From an uncultured Roseateles sp. (GTDB taxonomy: Bacteria; Pseudomonadota; Gammaproteobacteria; Burkholderiales; Burkholderiaceae_C): 64,000 nt of DNA. A program made the position numbers and the translations under genes. Each line of letters starts with the position of its first letter. Positions within the stretch are counted from its first letter, which is position 1. This document shows, piece after piece, positions 1 through 9,601 of the stretch. The stretch spans positions 1,612,001-1,676,000 of the forward strand of contig NZ_OY729424.1 in the NCBI RefSeq assembly GCF_963422335.1, read 5' to 3'. The notes under the pieces are model-generated. The model was not told the origin of the DNA. It did not search any database and saw only the letters and a list, made by a program, of their open reading frames with translations.

Positions 1-3000
1 CTCGAACAGATCGGTGATCAGCTGATCATGCTGGGGTCCGGCCTCGGTGCGCAGGATGCGCAGGAAGTCGGTGGACGCCGGATAGGGCGCGGACTTGAAG
101 GCGTACTGGGCCAGCAGCTGTTGCAGCACGCGGTTCACGGCCGCCTCGCCTATCACTTCCTTGAGCCAGTACATCGTCAGCGCCCCCTTGCGGTAATGCA
201 CATAGCCCTGGTTCTCGACGCGGGCCAGCGGCACCTCCTCCACTGTCTCGCCAGCGCGCGAGCGCAGGTAGCGGTCCAGCTCCAGCTTCAGGAACTTGCG
301 CAGCTGGTCGCGGCCGTAGAGTTTTTCCATCACCAGCAGGGCCGAGTACTGGGCGAACGACTCCGACAGCAGGGTCATGCCCTGCTTGTCGGCGCCCACC
401 AGCTGATGGGCCCACCACTGGTGGCCGATCTCGTGGGCGGTGACGTAGCTGACGAGGTCGATGTTCTCGTCGCGCCGGCCCTCGTCAAAGTCCTGGATGA
501 AACCGATCGCCTCCGAGTAGGGCATGGTGTTGGCAAAGGACTGGGCGAAACGCTCGTAGGCGGGGAACTCCAGGATGCGCGCCTGGCGGAACTGATAGTT
601 CGAGAAGGCCTGGCTGAACAGGTCCAGCGAGGTCTTCATTGCCGCCAGCATGCGTGGCGCATTGCCCGCATGGGGCGGGTGGAAGTAGACGCTCAGCTCG
701 ACCGGCTGGCCGTTCTTGCCCGCCCAGGGCTGCTTCAGGATCTCGTAGCGGGCCGATTGCAGCGAGAAGAAGTTGTGGATCGGCGCCTCGGTCCTGGTCA
801 CCAGGGTGCGGCGGCCACCGGTCGTGGTGTCGCTGACGGTGTAGCCGGGCGCCACGGGGGTCTGGTCGGCGTCGGTGGTCAGCGTGATGTCGGCCGTTAC
901 CCAGTCGCTGTCGTGGCGCAGCGCGTGGTGGGCGCTGGCGGACTCGTCTTCCAGCTTGGCCATGCGCAACTCGGCCGGCAGGCCGTACTTGCGCCGCTTG
1001 CTGCGGTCCTGCAAAAAGATCTGGCGGTTGACGCCCAGCACCGGCGTCAGCGCGAAGTTGTTGAGGAAGCTGCCATTGGCGACGATCTGTGTCAGCGGCA
1101 TGCCGTTGACGAAGCCGGGCTGCTCCAGCACCGTCTTGAACGCAAGCTTGCGCTGCTCGCCTACCTGCATCGGCGTGGTCAGCGCGTAGATGCGGTAGCC
1201 GAAGGCCTTGTAGTCCTTTTGCAGGGTGGCGCCCTCAAGTGCCACTTGCTGCAGGGCCAGGTCGGGGTCCAGCCGCACGTGCACGGTGCTCAAGGGCTGG
1301 CCGCTGCGGTTCTCCAGCAGATAGCTGCCTTCGGCTGCGGCCCGGATCTGCTTCGGGAACAGATCGACCTTCAGGCTGACGTGGGTGATGGTCGGTTGCG
1401 GCAGGTTCTCGTAGGGGAGCAGGGCCTTTTCGGCATCGGCCTGCCATTGCTCCCGCTCGGGTTGGGTCACATAGCGGTTCAGGATGTTGGTGTTGTAGAA
1501 GATCCATGCGCCGCTGCCCAGCCAGGCCAGGGTGCTCAGGGCCAGCAGCGCACCAGGCACGCCCTTCAGGCGGCCGCCCAGCCGCGCCAGACGCGGGCGC
1601 AGCTCGGTCGCCGCGCCGCGGCGCCACATCAGATGGGTGAACACCAGCAGCATGGCCGCGAAGGCCAGCCAGTAGCCCTGATGCCAGGCGCGGCCGATCC
1701 AGAAATGGCCCATGCCATTCATGTCGGACAGCGGCACGGCGGCGGTGTCGGCGTAGTTGTAGAGCTTGTGCTCGAAGCCCATCGTGGCCAGGGTTGTGCT
1801 GATCACCGTGTAGACCAGCATCAGCGCCCAGCCGACGAATTTGTGCGGCACCAGGGCCTGGGCGAACACCGCCAGCACGCCCAGCAGAAAGGCGTTGATC
1901 AGGCTGGGCAGCAGGAACCACAGCAGATAGGCCAGCGGCTCGATATGGGTGTAGCCGTGATAGAGCTGGAACAGCACACCGGTCAGCACGCCCGCCAGCA
2001 GCGTGGCCAGCAGCACCAGCGTGATCGCCAGCACCTTGGGCGCAAGAAAGGCCCAGCTCGGCGCGGCGGTGGCATCGACGATCTCGTGGATGCGGCGCTC
2101 GCGGTCGCGCCACACCAGCTCGCCTGCGTAGTAGACGGCGATGATGATGGGGATCAGGTTGAAGCTGCCCATCAGCGCATCGACCACGGCGCGTGTCACC
2201 GGCAGATAGTTCACGCCGCGGGCCTCGCCGGTCAGCGAGAGCCCGCCGATGGCATTGAACACGCCCAGCAGCAGCAGCACGAAGAAGGCCGGGCTGCGGA
2301 ACACAAAGGCCATGTCGAAGCGGGTCAGCGCCCTGAACTGCAGCCAACGTGCCAGGCCGCCGGCCGTTGCGCCGGCCAGCGGCTTCGGTGGCGGCGCCGG
2401 GTCGGCCGCAGGGGCCTGCCTCGGCTTGGCCGACTCGGCACTGCTGCCCTTGGCCTCGAAGCGGAACAGGCCGTAGGCCAGCGCGAACAGCGCTGCGCCC
2501 ACGCCCAGCCAGAGCAGGCGGTTCCACAGCAGCACGCCGGCAAGCGGTGGCAGCAGGGTGTTGCGGTCGGCCGTGGTCCAGTACTTGGTGATGCGTGACA
2601 GTGCGCCGACGGCAAAGGGGTCAGCCATCGACGAGACGGCATCCAGGCTGGGGTCGGCCAGCATCACGCGGCTGATGACGAACAGCACGATGAAGGCAAC
2701 CACGCCGACATAGGTCCACATCATTGAACGCGTGGCCGTGGCCAGGGCGAAGAAGCCGGCACTCATCACCAGCAGGGTCGGCAGGCCGAACACGAACTGC
2801 GCCCAGGCATAGTGGCCAAGCACCAGCGGGCCGACCTTCTCGGCATCCAGCCAGGGCATCCAGGAGCCGATGATCATCGCCAGCGGCACCGCACAGGTGA
2901 CCAGGAAGGCGACCGCGAAGGCGCCGAGGAAGCGGCCGACCAGATAGTCGAACTTGCGGATCTGCGTGGCCCGCAGAATCGGTGCGAAGCCGGTCTCGTC

Positions 3001-3243
3001 GTCGCGGATCACGACATTGGCGACGAAGGCGGTGACGATGAAGATCGCCAGCAGATTCATCGAGCCCAGGGTCTGCAGGATGGCGTAGGGCGAGTTGACG
3101 TTGACGTTGCCCCGGGCGCCGATCTGGATGTCTTCGATCGTGACGGCACCGAAGGTCAGCAGGAAGAACAGCACAAAAGCCACGGCGAACAGCGGCGAGC
3201 GCAGCTGGTAGCGCGCCTCGAAGGCGGCGATCTGGGTGAGCAT
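1..3243 (-). CDS. ABC transporter permease fused to M1-family aminopeptidase (3' end outside window)
   Basis: The frame is open from an ATG at 3243 to the window edge, at least 1081 residues. The first ~600 residues are hydrophobic ABC-2-type permease segments in two blocks, joined by an Ala/Pro-rich linker. The C-terminal part carries the gluzincin motif HEIGHQWW near residue 934 with a downstream SESFAQY Glu, the M1 aminopeptidase signature. Fusions of this layout are a known family, usually annotated as permease/M1 aminopeptidase. The ATPase encoded 13 bases upstream is the obvious partner. The likely role is export or membrane-coupled processing of a peptide; the substrate is unknown. Confidence 0.9.
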   Translation of the reverse strand, partial: MLTQIAAFEARYQLRSPLFAVAFVLFFLLTFGAVTIEDIQIGARGNVNVNSPYAILQTLGSMNLLAIFIVTAFVANVVIRDDETGFAPILRATQIRKFDYLVGRFLGAFAVAFLVTCAVPLAMIIGSWMPWLDAEKVGPLVLGHYAWAQFVFGLPTLLVMSAGFFALATATRSMMWTYVGVVAFIVLFVISRVMLADPSLDAVSSMADPFAVGALSRITKYWTTADRNTLLPPLAGVLLWNRLLWLGVGAALFALAYGLFRFEAKGSSAESAKPRQAPAADPAPPPKPLAGATAGGLARWLQFRALTRFDMAFVFRSPAFFVLLLLGVFNAIGGLSLTGEARGVNYLPVTRAVVDALMGSFNLIPIIIAVYYAGELVWRDRERRIHEIVDATAAPSWAFLAPKVLAITLVLLATLLAGVLTGVLFQLYHGYTHIEPLAYLLWFLLPSLINAFLLGVLAVFAQALVPHKFVGWALMLVYTVISTTLATMGFEHKLYNYADTAAVPLSDMNGMGHFWIGRAWHQGYWLAFAAMLLVFTHLMWRRGAATELRPRLARLGGRLKGVPGALLALSTLAWLGSGAWIFYNTNILNRYVTQPEREQWQADAEKALLPYENLPQPTITHVSLKVDLFPKQIRAAAEGSYLLENRSGQPLSTVHVRLDPDLALQQVALEGATLQKDYKAFGYRIYALTTPMQVGEQRKLAFKTVLEQPGFVNGMPLTQIVANGSFLNNFALTPVLGVNRQIFLQDRSKRRKYGLPAELRMAKLEDESASAHHALRHDSDWVTADITLTTDADQTPVAPGYTVSDTTTGGRRTLVTRTEAPIHNFFSLQSARYEILKQPWAGKNGQPVELSVYFHPPHAGNAPRMLAAMKTSLDLFSQAFSNYQFRQARILEFPAYERFAQSFANTMPYSEAIGFIQDFDEGRRDENIDLVSYVTAHEIGHQWWAHQLVGADKQGMTLLSESFAQYSALLVMEKLYGRDQLRKFLKLELDRYLRSRAGETVEEVPLARVENQGYVHYRKGALTMYWLKEVIGEAAVNRVLQQLLAQYAFKSAPYPASTDFLRILRTEAGPQHDQLITDLFE

Positions 3244-3256
3244 GGCCTGTTCTCCT

Positions 3257-4156
3257 TCAGGCCGTGGCCGCAGCTGATGCAGTACTGCGGCGCGACTGCA
3301 CCAGGGTGGCGAAGTACAGGTCTTCCAGTCCACCCTCGACCGGCTCGAAGCCGGCGGCAGGCAGGTTGTCAGCCAGCACGTGGATGACGGTCTGGCCGCC
3401 GCGCAGCCGGTTGGAGATCACCGTCAGGTCCTGCTGATAGCCGGCCAGCTGGCCGGACTCGATGGTGCGGCGCCAGACCCGGCCCCGCAGCGATCGGGTC
3501 AGGTCTTGCGGTGCACCGGTCTGCACGATGCGACCCTGGTTGATGATGGCCATCATCGGGCACAGATCGGCCACGTCATCGACGATGTGGGTCGAGAGAA
3601 TCACCACCACGTTCTCGCCGATCTCGGCCAGCAGATTGTTGAAGCGGTTGCGCTCCTCGGGGTCCAGGCCGGCGGTGGGCTCGTCAACAATGATCAGCTG
3701 CGGGCGGCCGATCAGCGCCTGGGCCACGCCGAAGCGCTGGCGCATGCCGCCCGAATAGCCGGCCACGGCCTTCTTGCGCACGTCCCAGAGATTGACCTGG
3801 GTCAGCAGGGTCTCCACCGTGTCGCGGCGCTCGCCCTTGCCGGCGATGCCCTTGAGCACGGCCAGATGGTCCAGCAGGTCGTAGGCCGAGACGCGCGGGT
3901 AGACGCCGAAGTCTTGCGGCAGATAGCCCAGGGTGGCGCGCAGGCGCTCGGGTTGCTTGATCACGTCGATATCGCCGAACTGGATGCTGCCGGCGCTGGG
4001 GGTCTGCAAGGTGGCGATGCAGCGCATCAAGGTGGACTTGCCGGCGCCGTTGGGGCCCAGCAGGCCGAACATGCCTTTGGGGATGTCGAGCGTGGCGTTG
4101 GCTAGCGCCTTGGTGCCGTTGGCATAGACGTGGGTCAGGCCGGTGAGCTTGAGCAT
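3257..4156 (-). CDS. ABC transporter ATP-binding protein
   Basis: A 299-aa ATPase with Walker A GPNGAGKST (residues ~34-42), signature SGGMRQR, Walker B LIIVDEPTAGLD and the switch His in STHIVDD. The C-terminal ~80 residues extend past the nucleotide-binding domain, as in ABC-2-type exporters. The start is an ATG preceded by GGAGGA a few bases upstream. It is the first gene of a two-gene operon with the fused permease/peptidase, so it should energise that transporter at the inner membrane. Confidence 0.93.
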   Translation of the reverse strand: MLKLTGLTHVYANGTKALANATLDIPKGMFGLLGPNGAGKSTLMRCIATLQTPSAGSIQFGDIDVIKQPERLRATLGYLPQDFGVYPRVSAYDLLDHLAVLKGIAGKGERRDTVETLLTQVNLWDVRKKAVAGYSGGMRQRFGVAQALIGRPQLIIVDEPTAGLDPEERNRFNNLLAEIGENVVVILSTHIVDDVADLCPMMAIINQGRIVQTGAPQDLTRSLRGRVWRRTIESGQLAGYQQDLTVISNRLRGGQTVIHVLADNLPAAGFEPVEGGLEDLYFATLVQSRRSTASAAATA

Positions 4157-4300
4157 TGGGGTCCTCCAGGGTGTTTTCGTAGCGGGCGAGTGTCATCGCG
4201 AATGCGCCGGCACACGAGCGGCTTGCGAGAGACGGTGTCAATTCGCGAATAGGCTGCTTATTGGCGCGTATGAGCGGTGGGGTGCAGGTCAAAATGTCGC

Positions 4301-4963
4301 ATGCTCAACATATCTCGCCTGCTGGCCCCGCTGACGGCGCTCAGCGCCCTGGTCGCCATGCTGGCCCTGAGCGGCCTGTGGCTGCCGCACGCCTGGGGCT
4401 TTGTGGCCAAGCCGCTGACCACCCTGCTGATCATCGGCTACGCCTGGCAGCGCGGCCGGGCCACGCCGGTGCTGCGCCGCTGGCTGCTGCTGGGTCTCGC
4501 GTTTTCGCTGGCTGGCGATGTGTGCCTGCTCTGGCCGGAGCAGGGCTTTCTGCCCGGCCTGGTGAGTTTCCTGCTGGCCCACCTTTGCTACATCAAGGCT
4601 TTCTGCACGCCGGTGCTGTTTGCCAAGGTGCCCGAGCCGATCGCCTTCTACGCGGCGCTCGCCGGCGCGGTGCTGAGCCAGCTGTGGTCGGGCGTGCCGG
4701 CGGCGCTGCGCGCACCGGTGGCGGTGTACGTCGTCTGCCTGGCGGCGATGGCGGCGCAATCGGCGGTCTGGTGGCGCAGCGAGCCTCGCAATGCCCGCGC
4801 CCGCTGGGCGGCCGTGGGTGGGCTGCTGTTCCTGTGCTCGGACACCCTGCTCGCCGTCAACAAGTTCGCCACGCCGCTGCCACTGGCCTCGCTGTGGATC
4901 TTGGCCACCTACTGGGCGGCGCAGTGGTGCATCGCCTCCAGCCTGGCCGGCGACACCGCCTGA
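4301..4963 (+). CDS. YhhN/TMEM86-like membrane protein (putative lysoplasmalogenase family)
   Basis: About 220 residues with roughly eight hydrophobic segments and the family-like stretch SLAGDVCLLWP near residue 60, plus LFLCSDTLLAVNKF near the C-terminus. These resemble YhhN/TMEM86 proteins, some of which hydrolyse lysoplasmalogens; activity in bacteria is mostly unproven. The ATG at 4301 is preferred because it opens directly into the first membrane segment; a GTG at 4277 in the same frame would add eight polar residues. The gene is convergent with the DUF885 gene, with a gap of only six bases. Confidence 0.75.
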   Translation: MLNISRLLAPLTALSALVAMLALSGLWLPHAWGFVAKPLTTLLIIGYAWQRGRATPVLRRWLLLGLAFSLAGDVCLLWPEQGFLPGLVSFLLAHLCYIKAFCTPVLFAKVPEPIAFYAALAGAVLSQLWSGVPAALRAPVAVYVVCLAAMAAQSAVWWRSEPRNARARWAAVGGLLFLCSDTLLAVNKFATPLPLASLWILATYWAAQWCIASSLAGDTA

Positions 4964-4969
4964 GCCGGC

Positions 4970-6751
4970 TCAGCGCTGCGCAGCCACCCAGTCGTCCACC
5001 ACCTGGGCGAGTACGGCCAGCGGCACATTGCCGGTGCCCAGCACCAGGCTGTGGAAGGCCTTGATGGCGAACTTCGCACCCAGCGCCTGCTGCGCCTTGG
5101 CCCGCGCGTCGAGGATGCTCAACATGCCCAGCTTGTAGGCGCAGGCCTGGCCGGGCATGACCACGTAGCGGTCGACCTCGGCCAGCGGCAGGCCGTAGGC
5201 GATGGTCTGCTGGCGCGTCCACTTCATCGCATGCAGGCCGGTGTCGGCCACCAGCCGGCGGGCGCGGAACAGCTCGGCATCGAGCTGGCCCAGGCGGCCC
5301 AGGGTGTCGCCCTCGTACCAGCCGTTCTCGGCCGCGAGCTGTTCGGCATACAGGCCCCAGCCCTCGGAATAGGCCGGGCCGCCGCTGAACACGGCGTCGC
5401 GCCGGTAGCGCGGCAGCTGCGTGCTCTCCTGCTGCAGCGAGATCTGGAAATGATGGCCGGGCACGGCCTCGTGATAGGCCAAGGTGCGCATGCCGGCCAT
5501 GCGGAATGGCGCACCGGGCAGCGGCACCCAGAAGATGCCGGGCCGCGTGCCGTCGCGCGCCGGGCCGGCGTAGTGGGCGGCGGCCGTCTTCTCGGTGAAC
5601 GGGGGCTCGCGCTTGACCACCACCGGGGCCTTGGGCGTGATCTCGAACACCGTCCTGGCGCGCCGCTCGGCGTCGCGCACGATGGCCTCGTAGCGCGCCA
5701 GCAGGGCCGGGCGCGGATCTGCCTCCTTCGGTTGCTGGTCCAGCTCCAGCTTGTCGATGCGCTGCTTGACGCTGCCCTCGGCATAGCCGAGCTGGCGCAG
5801 CAGGCCGTCCATCTCGGCTTCGATGCGTGCCACCTCGCTCAACCCCAGCGCATGGATCTCGGCCGGCGTGTAGTCGGTGGTGGTCTGGCGCCGCAGCTCG
5901 AAGGCATAGGCCTTGTCGCCTCCGGGCAGGCGCCACAGGCCGGCGTCGTCGGTGGTCTGGGGCAGCTGCGCCTGCAGCAGGGCCTGCACACGGCGGTAGG
6001 CGGGGATGATGGCGTCGGCGGTGATCTTTTCTGCCTGCGCGACCGCTGCCGCGCGGGCCTCGGCCGGGATGCCGGCCAGCTGGGCGGCGCGCTCATCGAG
6101 CGATGTGACCAGCACATTCTTCGCCGCTGCGTCACCCAGAAAGCGCTGCAACTGGCCCAAACTCGCCTCGGTGATGAAGCGCGGCATCAGGAAGCCGCGC
6201 GTGGCCGCATCGGCGGCCTGGGCGATGCCCCTGTCGATCTGGCCGGCGACCTGCTCCAGCCGGCTCAGGTAGTTGGCGATATCGCGCGCGTTGCGGACCG
6301 GGTGCGACTGGCTGAGGAAGTTCACCAGGCTGATATGCAGGCCGCGGAACTGATGGAAGACGAACTGGTAGTCGCTGAAGGCCTCGCCATCGACCTGGTT
6401 TTGCAGCGACCATTCGATCACCGCTGCCGAGGTGCGCTGCTGAGCGCCGAGCCGGCTGCGGTCGAAGCTGCGCATCTGCTGCAGCGCCGCTCGAGCCGCC
6501 GCGACGCGGGCCGCGCGGTAGGCCTTGGTGTTGGGCGTCAGCTGGCCGTCCAGCAATTCCTGCTCGGCCGGCGGCAGATACTGGCGCGAAGTGGCCAGCA
6601 CCGGATCGGCACGCATGCGCTCCAGCGCGAGGTGTTCGGCCCAGTCGTCGAACGCCGGCGCCAGCGAGGCCGCGGCCGTTTGCGCCATTGCCTGCAGCGG
6701 CAGGGCCAGGGCGGAACTCAGGGTCAGCAGCGTCTGGCGGCGCGTCGCCAC
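4970..6751 (-). CDS. DUF885-family secreted protein
   Basis: 593 residues starting at GTG 6751, one base after the stop of the response-regulator gene, so translational coupling is likely. The N-terminus has a twin-Arg (TRRQTLL) followed by a hydrophobic segment ending AMAQ, consistent with a Tat or Sec signal peptide. YHEAVPGHHFQ near residues 425-435 is the conserved DUF885 motif and looks like a zinc-binding HExxxGHH arrangement. DUF885 proteins are generally regarded as putative metallopeptidases. It is the last gene of the LytS/LytTR-type operon. Confidence 0.85.
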   Translation of the reverse strand: MATRRQTLLTLSSALALPLQAMAQTAAASLAPAFDDWAEHLALERMRADPVLATSRQYLPPAEQELLDGQLTPNTKAYRAARVAAARAALQQMRSFDRSRLGAQQRTSAAVIEWSLQNQVDGEAFSDYQFVFHQFRGLHISLVNFLSQSHPVRNARDIANYLSRLEQVAGQIDRGIAQAADAATRGFLMPRFITEASLGQLQRFLGDAAAKNVLVTSLDERAAQLAGIPAEARAAAVAQAEKITADAIIPAYRRVQALLQAQLPQTTDDAGLWRLPGGDKAYAFELRRQTTTDYTPAEIHALGLSEVARIEAEMDGLLRQLGYAEGSVKQRIDKLELDQQPKEADPRPALLARYEAIVRDAERRARTVFEITPKAPVVVKREPPFTEKTAAAHYAGPARDGTRPGIFWVPLPGAPFRMAGMRTLAYHEAVPGHHFQISLQQESTQLPRYRRDAVFSGGPAYSEGWGLYAEQLAAENGWYEGDTLGRLGQLDAELFRARRLVADTGLHAMKWTRQQTIAYGLPLAEVDRYVVMPGQACAYKLGMLSILDARAKAQQALGAKFAIKAFHSLVLGTGNVPLAVLAQVVDDWVAAQR

Positions 6752-6752
6752 C

Positions 6753-7622
6753 TCACATGCCCTTGAACAGATGGGTGTAGCTGCGGCTGACCTCGAGCTT
6801 CTCGTTCAGGCCCTTGATGCCCACCATCTGGCGGCCGCGCAGGTCGCGGGTCACGCCGGCAATCGCCTTGGTGTTGACCAGGGTCGAGCGGTGGATCTGC
6901 CAGAACTGCTCCGGGTCGAGCTCGTCGACCAGCTCCTTGATCGGCTTGCGTATCAGGGCCTCGATGGTGGCGGTCTGCACGCGGGTGTACTTCTCGTCGG
7001 AGATGAAGAACAGCACATCGTCGACCGGAATCATCTGTATGGCCTGGCCGACGGTGGCCTGTATCCACTTCAGCGGCTGGCTGCCGGCCGGCTTGAGCTG
7101 CTGAGACAGGCGGTGCAGCAGCTGCTGCAGCTGGGGCGGCGGCGCATCGGCTGCGCTTGCCTCCGGCCCGCCGTGATGCTCATGGCGCTGGGCCAGGCGC
7201 TTGCGGATGCGTTCCACTGTGATGGTCAGGCGCTCGCGCTCGGCGGGCTTGAGCACATAGTCGACCACGCCCTGCTCGAAAGCCTCGATCGCGTACTGGT
7301 CGTAGGCGGTGATGAAGACGATCTCGCAGCCCAGCCAGTCGCCGCCTTCGTTCTGTTCATTGTCCGGCAGCTGGGCAATCTCGCGGGCCGCTTCGACGCC
7401 CGTCATGCCCGGCATGCGGATGTCCAGGAACACCAGATCGGGCTTGTGCTCGGCCACCAGCTGCACCGCCTCGATGCCGTTCTTGGCCTCGGCCACGATC
7501 TGCAGCTCGGGCCAGACCTCGGCCAGGCGGGCGCGCAGCTGCTCGCGCATCAGGCGTTCGTCGTCGGCGAGCACGGCACGCGGCGCGCCGGAAAAAGGGG
7601 TGGAGTGGAGCGCTTCGTTCAT
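6753..7622 (-). CDS. LytTR-family response regulator
   Basis: 289 residues. The N-terminal receiver domain has the acidic pocket ADDER (20-22), phospho-acceptor D67 in LVFLDIRMPG, and the conserved Lys in VDYVLKPAE. A Gln/Pro-rich linker leads to a C-terminal LytTR DNA-binding domain (about 190-289, IQMIPVDDVLFFISDEKYTRV and RSTLVN). The receiver contains an acidic insert (LPDNEQNEGGDWLG) not usual for the family. It presumably responds to the PHFLFN-type kinase two genes upstream, with DUF885 directly downstream. Confidence 0.92.
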   Translation of the reverse strand: MNEALHSTPFSGAPRAVLADDERLMREQLRARLAEVWPELQIVAEAKNGIEAVQLVAEHKPDLVFLDIRMPGMTGVEAAREIAQLPDNEQNEGGDWLGCEIVFITAYDQYAIEAFEQGVVDYVLKPAERERLTITVERIRKRLAQRHEHHGGPEASAADAPPPQLQQLLHRLSQQLKPAGSQPLKWIQATVGQAIQMIPVDDVLFFISDEKYTRVQTATIEALIRKPIKELVDELDPEQFWQIHRSTLVNTKAIAGVTRDLRGRQMVGIKGLNEKLEVSRSYTHLFKGM

Positions 7623-7657
7623 CTTCGGATGCTAACCGCGCAGGCGCGCGTTCGCGA

Positions 7658-8044
7658 TCAGGACTTTGCCCGGTTGCGCCGCGCCAACCAGATCAGCGGC
7701 AGCAGCAGAAGCAGCACCGGCGACAGGGCCAGCGCGCCCACACCCACCAGGGCCAGCAAGCCCAGGGCGAGGCCCAGGGCCAGCATCAGCAGCGGCAGGG
7801 CCAGGCCCAGTATCAGCGACAGCGGCACGACCACGACGATGACCACGGCGGCGATGGCGATGCCCATCGCGCCCATCAGCAGATGGCCGGGATGCAACTC
7901 GGTGAAAGGCACATCCCAGCCATTGATGGTCAGGTTCAGGTCGGGTGTGTTGAACAGATTGACGGCCACCAGCAGGCCGAAGGCCAGGGTCAGCAGCCCC
8001 ATCACGATGGCGGCGCCGACGATGAATTTGAACAGGGACTTCAT
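7658..8044 (-). CDS. Small integral membrane protein between sensor kinase and regulator
   Basis: 128 residues with three long hydrophobic stretches. The last (~70-118) is an almost uninterrupted Leu/Ala/Val/Gly run followed by a basic tail. Its ATG at 8044 overlaps the stop of the kinase gene by four bases (ATGA), and 35 bases separate it from the regulator, so the three genes are one transcript. No family is recognised. Position suggests an accessory to the two-component system. Confidence 0.72.
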   Translation of the reverse strand: MKSLFKFIVGAAIVMGLLTLAFGLLVAVNLFNTPDLNLTINGWDVPFTELHPGHLLMGAMGIAIAAVVIVVVVPLSLILGLALPLLMLALGLALGLLALVGVGALALSPVLLLLLPLIWLARRNRAKS

Positions 8045-9423
8045 GCAAACACTCCTTCTCTGGCGCTGTAGGGCACGCTGATGCTGACCACCGTGCCGGA
8101 GGGCGAGTTTTCTGTCACCGCCAGGGTGGCCTTGTTGCCATACAGCAGCTGCAGGCGCTCGCGGATATTGGCCAGGCCCACGCCGGTGCCGGCGGTGGCG
8201 GCCTTGCCGAAGCCCAAGCCCGTGTCGGCCACGGTGACACAGAGCTTGCCGTGCACGATCTCGGCCTTGACGGTCAGGGTGCCGCCCTCGGCCTTGGGCT
8301 CCAGGCCATGCTTGATGGCGTTCTCGACCAGGCTTTGGATCATCATCGGCGGGAACTCGGCCGAAAGCAGGCCCTCGGGCACCTGGATGTCGGTCACCAG
8401 GCGTTCTTCCATGCGTACCTTGAGAATTTCCAGATAGGGCTTGATGACCGCCAGCTCGCGGCCCAGGTCACGCACGCCGGTGGCATTGGCCTCGCGCATC
8501 GTCGGCATCGAGGCACGCAGCAGGGCGATCAGGTTCTTCTGCATGATCGAGGCCCGCGGCGGGTCGGTTTCGATCAGATGGTCGATGGACGCCAGGGTGT
8601 TGAACAGGAAGTGGGGCTCGACCTGGGCCTGCATCGCCGCCATGCGGGCCTCGACGACCTGGCGCTTCAGCGATTCGGCCTCGGCCGTCTCGGTGGCCTG
8701 GGCGGCCTTGACCTCGGCCTGGATGCGGCCCTTGTAGGTGATCTTGATGATCACCGAGGCCAGAATCAGCAGAAAGGACAGCTGGACCAGGAAGTCGCCG
8801 ATGCGCACCACCCGCACCCGGCGGCGGGTGCCGGGCTCGGTGGCCTGCATTTCTTCCAGCGCGCGCTGCTTCTCTTCCAGCGCCTGCTGGGCCTGTTCGA
8901 TGGCGCCGCGTTTCTCGTCCAGCGCGTCTTCGACGGCCTGGCGAGCCTCCTCGACCGCGTCCTTGATCGCTTCCTTGTCCACCGAGCTGGGCAGATCGAT
9001 GCGGATCGAGGGCAATCTGGAGGCATCGGAGGCCGCTCCCTCGGGCGCGCTGGCCGCCCCGCGCGGCAGCACGCGGATGCCGCGCTCGTCAATCGTCACG
9101 TCGTAGTGCACCGCCGGGCCACCGGGTTTGGCGGGCTTCTCGGCCTTGGCCGGCTTGGCGGGTTTGGCCGCGGGCGGGGCCTTGGGGGCCTTGGGGGCCT
9201 TGGCCGGCACTTCTTCCACATGCTCGTCGATGCGCCAGGTGAACGGCGGCAGGTCCTGCAGGATGGAGGTGGCGATCAGCAGCAGCAGCGACAGCAGCAC
9301 AAAGCGCGTCCAGGTGATGCTGACCAGCCAGCTGGCATAGACGTGGAAGCCCCGCATCACATTGCTGGCGAAGCGCTGCCAACCGTGCACCGGCGCTGGC
9401 TTGGAGGGGTACTGCGCGTTCAT
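8041..9423 (-). CDS. LytS/YehU-type sensor histidine kinase
   Basis: 460 residues. TM1 lies near 32-55 and TM2 near 213-233. Between them is a Lys/Pro/Ala-rich segment (KAPKAPKAPP..., ~75-105) and a charged coiled-coil-like stretch (AIEQAQQALEEKQRALEEM). The cytoplasmic His_kinase domain has the PHFLFN phospho-His motif (~residue 271), N-box LVENAIKHGLEP and glycine box ADTGLGFG. The paired regulator is the LytTR protein two genes downstream. Confidence 0.92.
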   Translation of the reverse strand: MNAQYPSKPAPVHGWQRFASNVMRGFHVYASWLVSITWTRFVLLSLLLLIATSILQDLPPFTWRIDEHVEEVPAKAPKAPKAPPAAKPAKPAKAEKPAKPGGPAVHYDVTIDERGIRVLPRGAASAPEGAASDASRLPSIRIDLPSSVDKEAIKDAVEEARQAVEDALDEKRGAIEQAQQALEEKQRALEEMQATEPGTRRRVRVVRIGDFLVQLSFLLILASVIIKITYKGRIQAEVKAAQATETAEAESLKRQVVEARMAAMQAQVEPHFLFNTLASIDHLIETDPPRASIMQKNLIALLRASMPTMREANATGVRDLGRELAVIKPYLEILKVRMEERLVTDIQVPEGLLSAEFPPMMIQSLVENAIKHGLEPKAEGGTLTVKAEIVHGKLCVTVADTGLGFGKAATAGTGVGLANIRERLQLLYGNKATLAVTENSPSGTVVSISVPYSAREGVFA

Positions 9424-9601
9424 CGAAGCGGGGCCTTGTTCATTGCAATCCGGGGACTGGTTTCATCAGGACTGGTTTGCACTGTACCGGCAGGGGGGCG
9501 GGGGCACGATGGGCAGGCGATGTAGTGCCCAGGACAGGGGGTAGGCTGCACGAATGGCAGACAGTCGGTGGGCGCAGCCCGGGTGGGGGTGCGCGAATTT
9601 G

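Noticed and set aside
28..2598. 856-aa plus-strand open frame
   Set aside because: Antisense to the permease/M1 peptidase; His/Gln/Val-rich composition typical of reverse frames in high-GC genes and no recognisable motif.
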